Positions 1 to 8,227 of a stretch of 64,000 nt of DNA are shown here, in pieces. Positions within the stretch are counted from its first letter, which is position 1, and each line of letters begins with the position of its first letter. The position numbers were made by a program, and so were the translations under genes. Origin of the DNA: Candidatus Solirubrobacter pratensis (lineage in GTDB: Bacteria; Actinomycetota; Thermoleophilia; Solirubrobacterales; Solirubrobacteraceae); assembly GCF_000425945.1 (NCBI RefSeq), contig NZ_KE384481.1, positions 573,704 to 637,703 of the forward strand, in the 5' to 3' direction. The notes under the pieces were generated by a model. The model did not search any database. It was given only the letters and a program-made list of their open reading frames with translations, and was not told the DNA's origin.

Positions 1-4
1 ACAC

Positions 5-670
5 CTAGGTCGACGTCGCGCTCCACCCCGGCAGCAGCCGCTCGACCGCGCCGGGCAGCTCCGCCGGCGCCTCGGCGAACGCGTCCGCCGCCGCGAGCTC
101 GTCCGCGTCGCCGATCCCCCACGCCACGGCGATCACCGGGATGCCGTTGGCGCGCGCGCCCTCGATGTCGTGCGAGCGGTCGCCGACCATCACCGCGGGC
201 GGCCCGCCGACGCGCCCCAGCGCGTCGCGGACCGTCTGCGCCTTCGGCTCCATCTGCGAATCCAGCTCCGGGCCGGCGATCCACGCGAAGTGCCGGCTGA
301 GCCCGAGCACGTCGAGCAGCGGGACGGCGAACGCGCGCGGCTTGGACGTCGCGACGGCCAGCCTGTGCCGGGCGCCGAGCGCCTCCAGCACCGGCTCGAT
401 GCCCTCGACCATCAGGCTGTCGCGCAGCGAGGCGACGGCGTAGCGCTCCCGATAGGCGGTCACCAGCGCGGCGACCTCGGGCGACCCGACGGGCTCGCCG
501 GTCAGGTCCGAGAACGCCTCGAACAGCGGCGGGCCGATGTAGCGGTGCAGCAGCGCCTCGTCGCGCTCAGGATGGCCGCGCGAGACCAGCGCGTGGTTCA
601 TGCTCGCGCCGATCGCGGCGCGGGAGTCGACGAGCACACCGTCGAGATCGAACAGGACGGCGCCCGTCAT
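5..670 (-). CDS. HAD-superfamily hydrolase, phosphoglycolate-phosphatase-like
   Basis: Haloacid-dehalogenase phosphatase of about 221 residues. Motif I is LFDLDGVLVDS with both catalytic aspartates a few residues from the start; a helical cap follows (about 18-85); motif II is the Ser/Thr and Lys in VATSKP; motif III is VMVGDRSHDIEGA near the C-terminus. This is the layout of Gph/PGP-like enzymes that remove phosphate from small metabolites; the substrate cannot be read from sequence. I chose the ATG at 670, directly before the motif I strand, over an ATG six codons upstream. It runs in the same direction as the sugar-nucleotide genes behind it, 52 bases away, so it may share their transcript. 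Family call is firm, substrate is not. Confidence 0.85.
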   Translation of the reverse strand: MTGAVLFDLDGVLVDSRAAIGASMNHALVSRGHPERDEALLHRYIGPPLFEAFSDLTGEPVGSPEVAALVTAYRERYAVASLRDSLMVEGIEPVLEALGARHRLAVATSKPRAFAVPLLDVLGLSRHFAWIAGPELDSQMEPKAQTVRDALGRVGGPPAVMVGDRSHDIEGARANGIPVIAVAWGIGDADELAAADAFAEAPAELPGAVERLLPGWSATST

Positions 671-722
671 GGGTGAGCATTCCAGCATGCGCTCGGCGGC
701 GATCAGGTTCGACCGGCCTCGA

Positions 723-1769
723 CTAGCGCGACGCGAGCTGGGTCTTCAGCCAGGCGATCGGCTCGATCTCGACCGGGTCGGCGCCGCGCAGGACCGCGAC
801 GTAGAGCGAGACGAGGTCGCCGAGCATGACCAGCGAGACGAGGCGCTCGAGCCGCGTCTCGCCGCGCGCGCTGACCTGGATCACGACCTCCGCGCCGGCC
901 TCGGCGATCTCGGCCGTGAGCTCGGTGCGCAGCCGGTTGCGCGGCTGCGCCCCCGGATCATCGAGCAGGACCACGCCGAAGCGCCCGAGCTCGCGCGCCG
1001 CCGCCCAGCCGACGACCTCGTTGTGGCCGGCCTCCGGCAGCGCGAACGAGAACGCCGGCAGCGAGCTGTTCTCGTTGAACTGGCACTTCCAGCGATACGC
1101 CGCCGCGGCGGCGAGCTCGGCGCCGCCGATCACCGGCACGGTGCCGTCCAGCGCCCGCGCGAGCGCCTTGGCCTCGGAGTCCTCCGGGCCGTCCGGTCCC
1201 CACTCCGCCGCAAGCGTCTCGGCGAGGGCCGCCGCCGCCTCGACCTCGCCCTCCAGCCCAGGCGCGGCACCCGCCAGCGCGGCGGCCGCGAGCGCCGAGA
1301 CGAGCGCGTAGCCGACCGCCGCCCGCGGCTGGAAGCCGCCCGGGACCGGGATCACCGGCACGCGGTCGCGCCGCGCGCGCTCGGCGAGCGAGCCGCCGGT
1401 GGTGGCGACGATCCGCGGCGCGCCGCGCTCGGCCGCGTCGTCGTAGCAGGCCAGCGTCTCCTCGGTCTCGCCCGAGTAGCTCGAGCACAGCACGAGCGTC
1501 TGCGGGCCGGCCCAGGCGGGCAGCTCGTAGCCGTCGGCGATCGAGAACGGGCGTGTCAGCCGCGGGCCGAGCGCAGCGGCGGCGAGCCTGCCGCCGACCG
1601 CCGAGCCGCCCATGCCGGCGACGATCACGCCGTCCGGCGCGTCGACCCGCGCCGCGCCGGCGGACTCGACCCGCCACAGCGCGTCGCGCAGGTGCGCGGC
1701 GAGATCGAGGGCCTCTGCCATCTGCGCGGTGCTGTCCACGGCGGCGACGCTGTCGCGGTCCAGGTTCAT
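723..1769 (-). CDS. Bifunctional phosphoglucose/phosphomannose isomerase (SIS domain)
   Basis: About 348 residues. It carries an N-terminal sugar-isomerase fold with GMGGSAVGG and the phosphosugar loop SYSGETEETL, then the PGI/PMI C-terminal domain with WKCQFNENSSLPAF and LPEAGHNEVVGW. This family interconverts glucose-6-P, fructose-6-P and mannose-6-P in the cytosol. Its ATG (1769-1767) overlaps the TGA of the upstream nucleotidyltransferase by one base (TGATG), so the two are probably translationally coupled. With that partner it would supply mannose-6-P or glucose-6-P for activated sugars used in cell-wall polysaccharide. The longer open frame upstream of 1769 lies inside the neighbouring gene and was rejected. 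Confidence 0.88.
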   Translation of the reverse strand: MNLDRDSVAAVDSTAQMAEALDLAAHLRDALWRVESAGAARVDAPDGVIVAGMGGSAVGGRLAAAALGPRLTRPFSIADGYELPAWAGPQTLVLCSSYSGETEETLACYDDAAERGAPRIVATTGGSLAERARRDRVPVIPVPGGFQPRAAVGYALVSALAAAALAGAAPGLEGEVEAAAALAETLAAEWGPDGPEDSEAKALARALDGTVPVIGGAELAAAAAYRWKCQFNENSSLPAFSFALPEAGHNEVVGWAAARELGRFGVVLLDDPGAQPRNRLRTELTAEIAEAGAEVVIQVSARGETRLERLVSLVMLGDLVSLYVAVLRGADPVEIEPIAWLKTQLASR

Positions 1770-2869
1770 CAGAACAGCAGCGCCCGGTCGGGGAGCGTGA
1801 CGCCCGGGAACACGCGCGCGCCGTTGGACACGACGTTGCCCGCGCCGAGCGTGACGCCTTCGCCGAGCACGCTCATGCCGTCCACGACGCAGTGGTCGCC
1901 GATCCGCACGCCGCCCGCGACGATGCAGCCGCGCAGCGTGCAGTTGGCGCCGATCTCCGCGCCGCGCATGACGACCGCGCTCTCGATCGTCGTGTTCTCG
2001 CCGACCGTCACGCCGTGCTCGAGCACGGCGCGGCCGCCGATGCGCGCGCCGTCGGCGATCCGGCAGCCGCTCTCGACCAGCGCCGACGGGACGATGCGCC
2101 CCTCGTTCTCCACGCCGTGCTCCACGCACAGGTACGAGGAGCCCATGCGCTCGGCGACCTGCGTGCCGACCGATCCCTCGAGGATGTCGAACGTGCCCTG
2201 CAGGTAGCGCTCGGGGGTGCCGATGTCCAGCCAGTAGCCGCGCGAGACGCAGCCGTACAGGCCGTCGCCCACCAGCCGCGGGAACACGTCGCGCTCGATC
2301 GACGCGGGCTCGCCGGCCTCCAGCAGGTCCAGGACGGAGCGCTCGAGCACGTAGACGCCGGCGGAGATGTTGTTCGTGTCGATCTCGTCCGGCGCCGGCT
2401 TCTCGACGAACTCGGTCACCGAGTTGTCGTCCGCCAACCGCACGAGGCCGTAGGGCGTCGGGTCCTCGACCGGCGTGAGCGCCAGCGTCGCCACCGCGCC
2501 GGTGCGCGTGTGCTGGTCGATCTGGGCGCTGACGTCGAGGTCGGTCAGCGTGTCGCCGTTGAGCATCAGGAAGCGCTCGTCCAGCAGTCGCTCGGCGAAC
2601 TTCAGCGCACCGCCCGTGCCCAGGGGCCGCGGCTCCTCGACGTAGCGCAGGCGGATCCCCAGCGCATCGCCGTCGCCGAGCACGTTGCGCACGCCCGCGG
2701 CCAGGTGGCCGCACGACATCACGACGTCGTCGACGCCGTGCGAGCGCAGCCAGTCGATCATGAACGCGATGAACGGCCGGTCGACCAGCGGGACGACCGG
2801 CTTGGGCACCGTCGACGTGAGCGGTCGCAGCCGCGTGCCCTCGCCACCCGCCAGGATGAGCGCCTGCAC
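1769..2869 (-). CDS. NDP-sugar pyrophosphorylase (mannose-1-phosphate guanylyltransferase-like)
   Basis: 366 residues. The N-terminal nucleotidyltransferase domain (about 1-235) opens with the signature LILAGGEGTRLRPLT and includes PKPVVPLVDRPF, the metal-binding LNGDTLTDLD and the sugar-contacting EKPAPDEID. The C-terminal third is a left-handed beta helix of hexapeptide repeats (IGDHCVVDGM, LGAGNVVSNG). This architecture is typical of GMPPB-like mannose-1-phosphate guanylyltransferases and of glucose-1-phosphate nucleotidyltransferases. The adjacent PGI/PMI favours GDP-mannose, but UDP- or dTDP-glucose cannot be excluded. Upstream is UDP-glucose dehydrogenase, 5 bases away; downstream the isomerase overlaps by one base, which makes a three-gene operon. 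Confidence 0.87.
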   Translation of the reverse strand: MQALILAGGEGTRLRPLTSTVPKPVVPLVDRPFIAFMIDWLRSHGVDDVVMSCGHLAAGVRNVLGDGDALGIRLRYVEEPRPLGTGGALKFAERLLDERFLMLNGDTLTDLDVSAQIDQHTRTGAVATLALTPVEDPTPYGLVRLADDNSVTEFVEKPAPDEIDTNNISAGVYVLERSVLDLLEAGEPASIERDVFPRLVGDGLYGCVSRGYWLDIGTPERYLQGTFDILEGSVGTQVAERMGSSYLCVEHGVENEGRIVPSALVESGCRIADGARIGGRAVLEHGVTVGENTTIESAVVMRGAEIGANCTLRGCIVAGGVRIGDHCVVDGMSVLGEGVTLGAGNVVSNGARVFPGVTLPDRALLF

Positions 2870-2874
2870 GTGGC

Positions 2875-4197
2875 TCAGACCTCGCTGAGGTAGCTGACGG
2901 CGCGGCCCGCCGCCCGGCCGATCCCCTCATACACGAGTCCGGCTTCGCGCACGCGCTCGGGAGCGAGGAAGTTGCGCCCGTCGACCAGCAGGTTGCCGCG
3001 CATCGTGGCGGCCAGCTCGGCGAGGTCCAGCTCGCCGAACTCCGGCCATTCCGTGACCAGCACCAGCGCGTCCGCGCCCTCGGCGACCTCCGCGGCGGAG
3101 GACTTGAAGTCCACGCCGCGCGGGATCAGCTTGCGCGCCTCCTCCTCGGCCACCGGGTCATAGGCGCGCACGCTGGCGCCGACGCCCTGCAGACGGGCGG
3201 AGAGCACGAGCGAGGACGCCTCGCGCATGTCGTCGGTGTTCGGCTTGAACGCGAGCCCGAGCAGGCCGATCTCCTTGCCGACCAGCGTGCCAAGGTGCCG
3301 CTCCAGCTTGGCCAGCACGCGCCGCTTCTGCAGCTCGTTGACCTCGATCACCGAGTTGAGCAGCTGGAAGTGGTAGCCCGAGTTGCCGGCGAGCTGCTTG
3401 AGCGCCGTGACGTCCTTGGGGAAGCAGGAGCCGCCGAAGCCGATCCCGGCCTGCAGGAACCTCGGGCCGATCCGGGCGTCCAGCCCCATCCCCTTCGCGA
3501 CCTCGACGACGTCGGCGCCGGTCTCCTCGCACACGTTGGCGATCTCGTTGATGAACGAGATCTTCGTCGCCAGGAACGCGTTGGACGCGAGCTTGACCAT
3601 CTCGGCGCTGCGGATGTCGGTGCGCACCAGCGGCGCCTCGAGCGGCGCGTAGAGCTCCACCACCGCGTCGCCGGCCCAGTCGCCGTCGTCGCCCACGACC
3701 ACGCGATCGGGCTTGAGGAAGTCCGAGATCGCGGAGCCCTCCTTGAGGAACTCCGGGCAGGAGACGTAGCGGAAGCCCTTCTCCTGCTCGGCGAAGACGC
3801 GCTTGATCGTCTCGCCGGTGCCGACCGGCACGGTGGACTTCATCACCAGCGCGTGGGCGTCGGACGCGGGCATCGCGTCGACGACGGCGTGGACGGCCGA
3901 GAGGTCGGCGTCGCCGGAGTAGGTCGGCGGTGTGCCGACGGCCACGAACAGCAGCCGCGCGTGCTCCAGCGCGTCCGCGAGGTCGGTGGAGAAGTGCAGC
4001 CGGTCGCGATGGCGGGCGACCAGCTCCTCCAGCCCTGGCTCCCAGATCGGGATCCGGCCCTGCTTGAGACCCTCGATCTTGGCCTCGTCGATGTCGATGC
4101 AGTAGACCTCGTTGCCGAGCTCCGCGAAGCCGGCCGCGGTCACCAGTCCGACGTAGCCCGTCCCGATGACGCCGATCGGTTCTCGATTCGAGTTCAT
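2875..4197 (-). CDS. ugd: UDP-glucose 6-dehydrogenase
   Basis: 440 residues. The Rossmann NAD-binding motif GVIGTGYVGLVTAAGF is at the N-terminus, the central domain follows, and the catalytic thiol is C258 in GFGGSCFPKD. A C-terminal UDP-binding domain contains LAFKPNTDDMREA. The enzyme oxidises UDP-glucose to UDP-glucuronate with two NAD+. First gene of a minus-strand run with the pyrophosphorylase and PGI/PMI, so the cluster makes activated acidic and neutral sugars for surface polysaccharide. Divergent from the RTX-like gene across 42 bases. Length and all key residues are normal for the family; UDP-ManNAc dehydrogenase is a less likely alternative. Confidence 0.93.
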   Translation of the reverse strand: MNSNREPIGVIGTGYVGLVTAAGFAELGNEVYCIDIDEAKIEGLKQGRIPIWEPGLEELVARHRDRLHFSTDLADALEHARLLFVAVGTPPTYSGDADLSAVHAVVDAMPASDAHALVMKSTVPVGTGETIKRVFAEQEKGFRYVSCPEFLKEGSAISDFLKPDRVVVGDDGDWAGDAVVELYAPLEAPLVRTDIRSAEMVKLASNAFLATKISFINEIANVCEETGADVVEVAKGMGLDARIGPRFLQAGIGFGGSCFPKDVTALKQLAGNSGYHFQLLNSVIEVNELQKRRVLAKLERHLGTLVGKEIGLLGLAFKPNTDDMREASSLVLSARLQGVGASVRAYDPVAEEEARKLIPRGVDFKSSAAEVAEGADALVLVTEWPEFGELDLAELAATMRGNLLVDGRNFLAPERVREAGLVYEGIGRAAGRAVSYLSEV

Positions 4198-4239
4198 GAA
4201 GGCGGTTCAGGTTACTGCGACCGTGCCGATGACCGGGCC

Positions 4240-5433
4240 ATGCGCGCCCGGATCTCCGCTCTCACGGCCATGGTCGTGACGCTCCTGCTGCTCTCGACCG
4301 CCGTCGCGACCGCGAAGACGCCAACGAACGCGGCGGAGTCCCTCACGGGGACCGAGGGGGCCGACACGATCCACGGCCTCGGCGGCGCCGACCGGATCCG
4401 CGGCCTGGGCGGGAACGACGTCCTGACCGGCGACACGGGTCCCGACGACGTCGGCGGCGGGGCCGGGGACGACGACCTCGACGGCGGCTCGGGCGACGAC
4501 GTGCTCGACGGCGGCGACGGCAACGACAAGGCGGCCGGCGGCTTCGGCCATGACACGCTGAGCGGCGGCGCGGGCGACGACGAGCTCGACGGCGGCGCGG
4601 CTCCCGACCGCCTCGACGGCGGCGACGGCAGCGACATCCTGCACGGCGGCTCGGGCGCCGACGACATCGCCGGCGGCCCGGGGAACGACACGATCTTCTA
4701 CGACAGCGGCCCCGACCGGATCGACGCGGGCGACGGCGACGACGCGGTCTACGTCAACGGCGACACGGCGGTCGACACCGTCGACTGCGGCGCGGGCGTC
4801 GACACCCTCTACGTCCCGCCGGGGAACCTGCGTTACAACGCCAACCACCGGTACGGCGCCTACGACGGCCGGATCCGCAACTGCGAGAACGTCGTCGCGC
4901 AGGCGCCGGCGGAGGATCCGGCCAAGGGCATCAGCGACTCGGTCGGCGCCCACGGCGGCACGCGCCGCGGCACCGAGCGCAACGACAACCTGCGCGGCCA
5001 GCACGGCTCGGACACGATCTTCGGCCTCGGCGGCGACGACGTCCTGTGGGGCGACCAGAACCACGACAGCGGCGGCACGGCGGCCCGCCGGCAGCGCGAC
5101 AGGCTCGACGGCGGCGCGGGCAACGACACGATCTACGGCGGCCGCGGAACGAACGCGATCAGCGGCGGCGACGGCGACGACTACCTGCAGGGCGGCGGCA
5201 CGACCTCGAAGATCGCGGGCGGCGCCGGCAACGACACCATCCGCGTGACCTCAGGCGCCCGCACGACGGTCGACGCCGGCGCGGGCGACGACAAGATCAC
5301 CGCGGTGATCCTGCGCGGCGGCGCGACGGTCTCCTGCGGTCCGGGCGACGACACCGTGTTCGTCTCCAAGTGGCCCGGCAATCGCAAGCGGGTCAAGGTC
5401 GCCTCCGACTGCGAGCACCGCGCGAAGCAGTAG
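4240..5433 (+). CDS. Secreted RTX-like calcium-binding repeat protein
   Basis: About 397 residues. A signal peptide (MRARISALTAMVVTLLLL, then ATA-K) is followed directly by nonapeptide repeats of the GGxGxDxLx type (for example GGAGDDELDGGA), which bind Ca2+ in a parallel beta-roll in haemolysin-type proteins. The first repeat block covers about residues 35-180. A non-repetitive linker with two cysteines (VDCGAGVD, IRNCENV) follows, then a second block about 240-340. No toxin, protease or lipase domain is present, so a structural or adhesive surface role is more likely than lysis. In Gram-positive actinobacteria such proteins leave by Sec rather than by a type I system. The ATG at 4240 was chosen because it places the signal peptide at the N-terminus; in-frame sequence upstream is antisense to ugd. 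Confidence 0.8.
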   Translation: MRARISALTAMVVTLLLLSTAVATAKTPTNAAESLTGTEGADTIHGLGGADRIRGLGGNDVLTGDTGPDDVGGGAGDDDLDGGSGDDVLDGGDGNDKAAGGFGHDTLSGGAGDDELDGGAAPDRLDGGDGSDILHGGSGADDIAGGPGNDTIFYDSGPDRIDAGDGDDAVYVNGDTAVDTVDCGAGVDTLYVPPGNLRYNANHRYGAYDGRIRNCENVVAQAPAEDPAKGISDSVGAHGGTRRGTERNDNLRGQHGSDTIFGLGGDDVLWGDQNHDSGGTAARRQRDRLDGGAGNDTIYGGRGTNAISGGDGDDYLQGGGTTSKIAGGAGNDTIRVTSGARTTVDAGAGDDKITAVILRGGATVSCGPGDDTVFVSKWPGNRKRVKVASDCEHRAKQ

Positions 5434-5447
5434 CGCGCTACTGCTTC
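5424..5447. terminator. Perfect palindrome spanning both convergent stop codons
   Basis: GAAGCAGTAGCG (5424-5435) is followed without spacer by its exact reverse complement (5436-5447), giving a 24-base palindrome. The TAG stops of the RTX-like gene and the LCP gene both lie inside it, and both proteins consequently end in Lys-Gln. As RNA either strand would form a stem of about 10 base pairs with a CGCG loop. A bidirectional terminator is the simplest reading, although there is no U-tract. Confidence 0.6.
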
Positions 5448-6970
5448 AGGCGCTTCAGGGAGCCGGCGATCGCGATCAGGCGGCTGTTCGGGATCGACTG
5501 CGTCAGCGTGTTCGTGACCCAGTAGACCGCGTTGCCGGTGCGCCACGCGACCAGGCGCAGGTGCGAGCCGTCGTAGTAGAGCCGGAGCCGGCGCCCGTCG
5601 ACCCTGCGCGTGGCGTCGGGGTCGTCGAGCACCGGCGGGTCCTTCCAGGTCATCCCCTGGACGCCGTAGTACTCGCCGTAGGCGCCCGCGTAGAGCACGA
5701 GCCGGTAAGCCTGGTGCTTGTGCCCCTGCTCGTCCTCGATGTCGTAGAGCCGCGGCTCGTCGGACGCGTAGCGCGAGCCGGTCTTGCGCAGCGTGGGGTA
5801 GTAGAACGGGAAGTCGAGCTTCGGATCGGCGAGCACGGCCATGTTCTCGCCCTCGGTCGTGGTCTTCTCCAGCCCGGCGATCGAGGACGGCTTGTTGGTC
5901 TTGCGCTCGGACTTGCGGAACGGCGTGTCGGGCTGGCTCTTGGCCGCCTTGGGGCTCGCCGAGCCGGCGCCCGTCATGAACTCGCGATACGCCCGCTCGA
6001 TCCCGCTCTTCGTGTAGTACAGGTACGTGTCGACCGCGGGGTTGTCGCTCTCGGTGGCCGGGAAGCGCACCTCGTTGACCGGTGCCTTGGAGCCCATCAG
6101 GAACAGGCCGGTCTTCGCCAGCCCGATCAGGTTCGAGGTCTTCAGGAAGCTCTTGTCGACCTCGAAGTAATGCCCGAAGATCCGCGCCAGCTCGTCGCGA
6201 TTGCCGAAGTCCAGCAGCTTGCGCACGCCGTCCTGGTGGGAGATCTGGCGCAGGAAGTCCTGCTGGCGCGCGGCGCGGAAGAAGTCGCTGTCGCCGTGGC
6301 GGTAGCGGACGTAGTCCAGCGCATCCTGGCCCTTGAGCTTCTGGTAGCCGGGCTGCACGTCGATCGTCGCGTACTGCTCGCCTGGTCTGGCGGTCGTGTT
6401 GTCGTTGTAGTAGCGGCGGTCGACGTCGACGTAGACGCCGCCGACGTAGTTGACCGCGCGCCGGAAGCCGCCGAAGTTGACGTTGATCACGCCGTTGATC
6501 TCGAACGGCAGATCGGTCGCGTCGGAGAACAGCTTCTTGACGGTGGCGACCGTCTTGCGCGGCCCGCCGTCGGCGTAGGCGGCATTGATCTTGCCCGTCC
6601 CGATGCCCGGGATCGTCACCTTGAGGTCGCGCGGCAGCGACATCACGGCGACGCGCTTGGTGTCGGGGTCCACGCGGACGAGCATCAGCGTGTCCGAGCG
6701 CGGCTTGGCGCCGCTCTGCTTGTCGCTGTAGCGGGCGTCGGAGCCGAGGATCAGGAACGTGCGCGGGTCGCCGGCGTCGGCCGGCGAGATCTCCGGGATG
6801 GTGACGGCCGTGCGGCCGTCCTTGTTGAGGTTGTCCGTGAAGGACTTGACGTCCAGCAGCACCGCCGAGGCGACCGCGGTGGCCGACAGGCTGATCGTCA
6901 GCACGGCGGCGAGCAGCGCACGCCAGAGCACGCCGCGCCCGGGGCGCGGAGGACGATCGGGGTCTCTCAC
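5438..6970 (-). CDS. LytR-CpsA-Psr (LCP) family cell-wall polymer ligase
   Basis: About 510 residues. Short cytoplasmic N-terminus, one membrane anchor (about 12-35), then the extracellular LCP domain (about 60-290) with the conserved stretches LILGSDAR, RSDTLMLVRVD, SLPRDLKV and ALDYVRYRHGD. LCP enzymes transfer undecaprenyl-linked glycopolymers onto peptidoglycan. After a charged linker there is a further C-terminal domain of about 150 residues (from about 360) with no signature I recognise. The GTG at 6970 is chosen because GTGA overlaps the stop of the upstream M20 gene by four bases. Function matches the nearby nucleotide-sugar and WecA-like genes. Confidence 0.88.
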   Translation of the reverse strand: MRDPDRPPRPGRGVLWRALLAAVLTISLSATAVASAVLLDVKSFTDNLNKDGRTAVTIPEISPADAGDPRTFLILGSDARYSDKQSGAKPRSDTLMLVRVDPDTKRVAVMSLPRDLKVTIPGIGTGKINAAYADGGPRKTVATVKKLFSDATDLPFEINGVINVNFGGFRRAVNYVGGVYVDVDRRYYNDNTTARPGEQYATIDVQPGYQKLKGQDALDYVRYRHGDSDFFRAARQQDFLRQISHQDGVRKLLDFGNRDELARIFGHYFEVDKSFLKTSNLIGLAKTGLFLMGSKAPVNEVRFPATESDNPAVDTYLYYTKSGIERAYREFMTGAGSASPKAAKSQPDTPFRKSERKTNKPSSIAGLEKTTTEGENMAVLADPKLDFPFYYPTLRKTGSRYASDEPRLYDIEDEQGHKHQAYRLVLYAGAYGEYYGVQGMTWKDPPVLDDPDATRRVDGRRLRLYYDGSHLRLVAWRTGNAVYWVTNTLTQSIPNSRLIAIAGSLKRLKQ

Positions 6971-8088
6971 GCGAGGCCGCCGTCCACGGCGCGCAGGTCG
7001 GTCACGGTGTCCGCGAAGCGCTCCGGGACGCCGCGCGCGAAGTCCACCAGCGCCCGCCGGTAGAGCGCCAGGGAGTCGATCGAGACCCACTCGTCCGGGC
7101 CGTGATGGCCGCCGCCGGCGGGTCCGAACTCGACGGCCGGCACGCCGGCCTTCTGGAACGCGACGGCGTCCGACGCCCCGTCGCGGCCGACGCTCACAGA
7201 CTCCCCGTCGGTGAGCCGCGAGGCGGCCTGGCAGAGCGCCAGCACGTACTCGTTGCGCGGCGAGACGCGCGCGGGCGGCCAGATGAACGCGCGCGCGACA
7301 TTGACGTCCGGCAGCGCGCGGATCTGGGCCAGCAGCACGCCCGGGTCCTGCTCAGGGAGATAGCGGATGTCGACGTCCATGGCGCATTCCTCGGGCACCT
7401 TGTTCGGTGCGTCGCCTCCCACGATCCGGCCGAGGTTGACCGACGGCCGGTCGAACAGCTCCGAAGACTCCAGCGTGAACGGCATCGACTCGATTCGGCG
7501 GAAGACGTCGATCGCCTTCAAGACCGCGTTGTCCCCGAGCCAGGGCGTCGAGCCATGCGCGGAGGTCCCGAAGACCTGGATCCGGACCATCAGCACGCCC
7601 TTGGCCTGGACGCCGACGTGCAGGTCGGTCGGCTCGCCCGTGATCGCGAAGTCGCCGACGTGGCCGGCCTTCACGAGCGCGTCGGAGGTGCGCGAGTCGA
7701 TCTCCTCGGACTCCTCGTCGGGCACGCACATGAAGCGCACGCGGACCTCGTCCTGGTCGGTCAGGTCGTGCAGCGCGCACATCATCGCCGCGAGGCCGCC
7801 CTTCATGTCATACGCGCCGCGGCCGATCAGGCGGTCGCCCTGCACGCGCGGCTCGAACTGCTCCTCGCGCGCGGGGACGACGTCGTAGTGGCCGTGGAAG
7901 ACCAGCGTCGGCCCCTCCTTCGGCCCGACCTCGGCGGTCAGCGCGTACCGCTCGCCGTACTGGTGAGCGGTCACCGCGATCTCGCGGGCCTCCAGCCAGC
8001 CCTTGATGAACCCGGCCGCGCCGCGCAGGCCCTCGACGTTCGACGTGTCGTAGGTGATCAGCCGCTCCGCGAGGACCCGCTCGTCCAT
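6967..8088 (-). CDS. M20-family zinc amidohydrolase (ArgE/DapE-type deacylase)
   Basis: About 373 residues. All di-zinc ligands are visible: VFHGHYDVVPA (His and the flanking Asp), GRGAYDMKGG (bridging Asp), VPDEESEE (catalytic Glu pair), ITGEPTD (Glu) and GGGHHGPDEW (final His). A dimerisation/lid domain with the family motif SAHGSTPWLGDNA lies between the two catalytic halves. The family hydrolyses N-acyl amino acids or peptides: succinyl-diaminopimelate desuccinylase, acetylornithine deacetylase or carboxypeptidase; the exact substrate is open. No signal peptide, so cytosolic. Stop overlaps the LCP start by four bases. Confidence 0.85.
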   Translation of the reverse strand: MDERVLAERLITYDTSNVEGLRGAAGFIKGWLEAREIAVTAHQYGERYALTAEVGPKEGPTLVFHGHYDVVPAREEQFEPRVQGDRLIGRGAYDMKGGLAAMMCALHDLTDQDEVRVRFMCVPDEESEEIDSRTSDALVKAGHVGDFAITGEPTDLHVGVQAKGVLMVRIQVFGTSAHGSTPWLGDNAVLKAIDVFRRIESMPFTLESSELFDRPSVNLGRIVGGDAPNKVPEECAMDVDIRYLPEQDPGVLLAQIRALPDVNVARAFIWPPARVSPRNEYVLALCQAASRLTDGESVSVGRDGASDAVAFQKAGVPAVEFGPAGGGHHGPDEWVSIDSLALYRRALVDFARGVPERFADTVTDLRAVDGGLA

Positions 8089-8227
8089 CCGCAGGAGAGT
8101 AGAGATCTCCACGTTCGGCGAGTTGACACGGGCCCCGCCGCACCGGAAAGTACCGGACGGGGGTGTCCGCTCGCAGGCATGGCGGGCGAATCCCAGGGTT
8201 GCTGTCTCAAACGGAGGGTCAGGGCTT

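Noticed and set aside
600-2207. Long plus-strand open frames of 400-1100 codons opposite real genes (600-2207, 5561-7063, 24770-28237, 36279-39200)
   Set aside because: They are antisense to clear genes, consist of Arg/Ala/Asp/Val-rich sequence without domains, and arise because GC-rich codon positions leave few stops.
4207-5064. Minus-strand frame opposite the RTX-like gene with regular Val/Ala/Asp repeats
   Set aside because: The regularity is the mirror of the GGxGxD repeats on the other strand; no start site or family.
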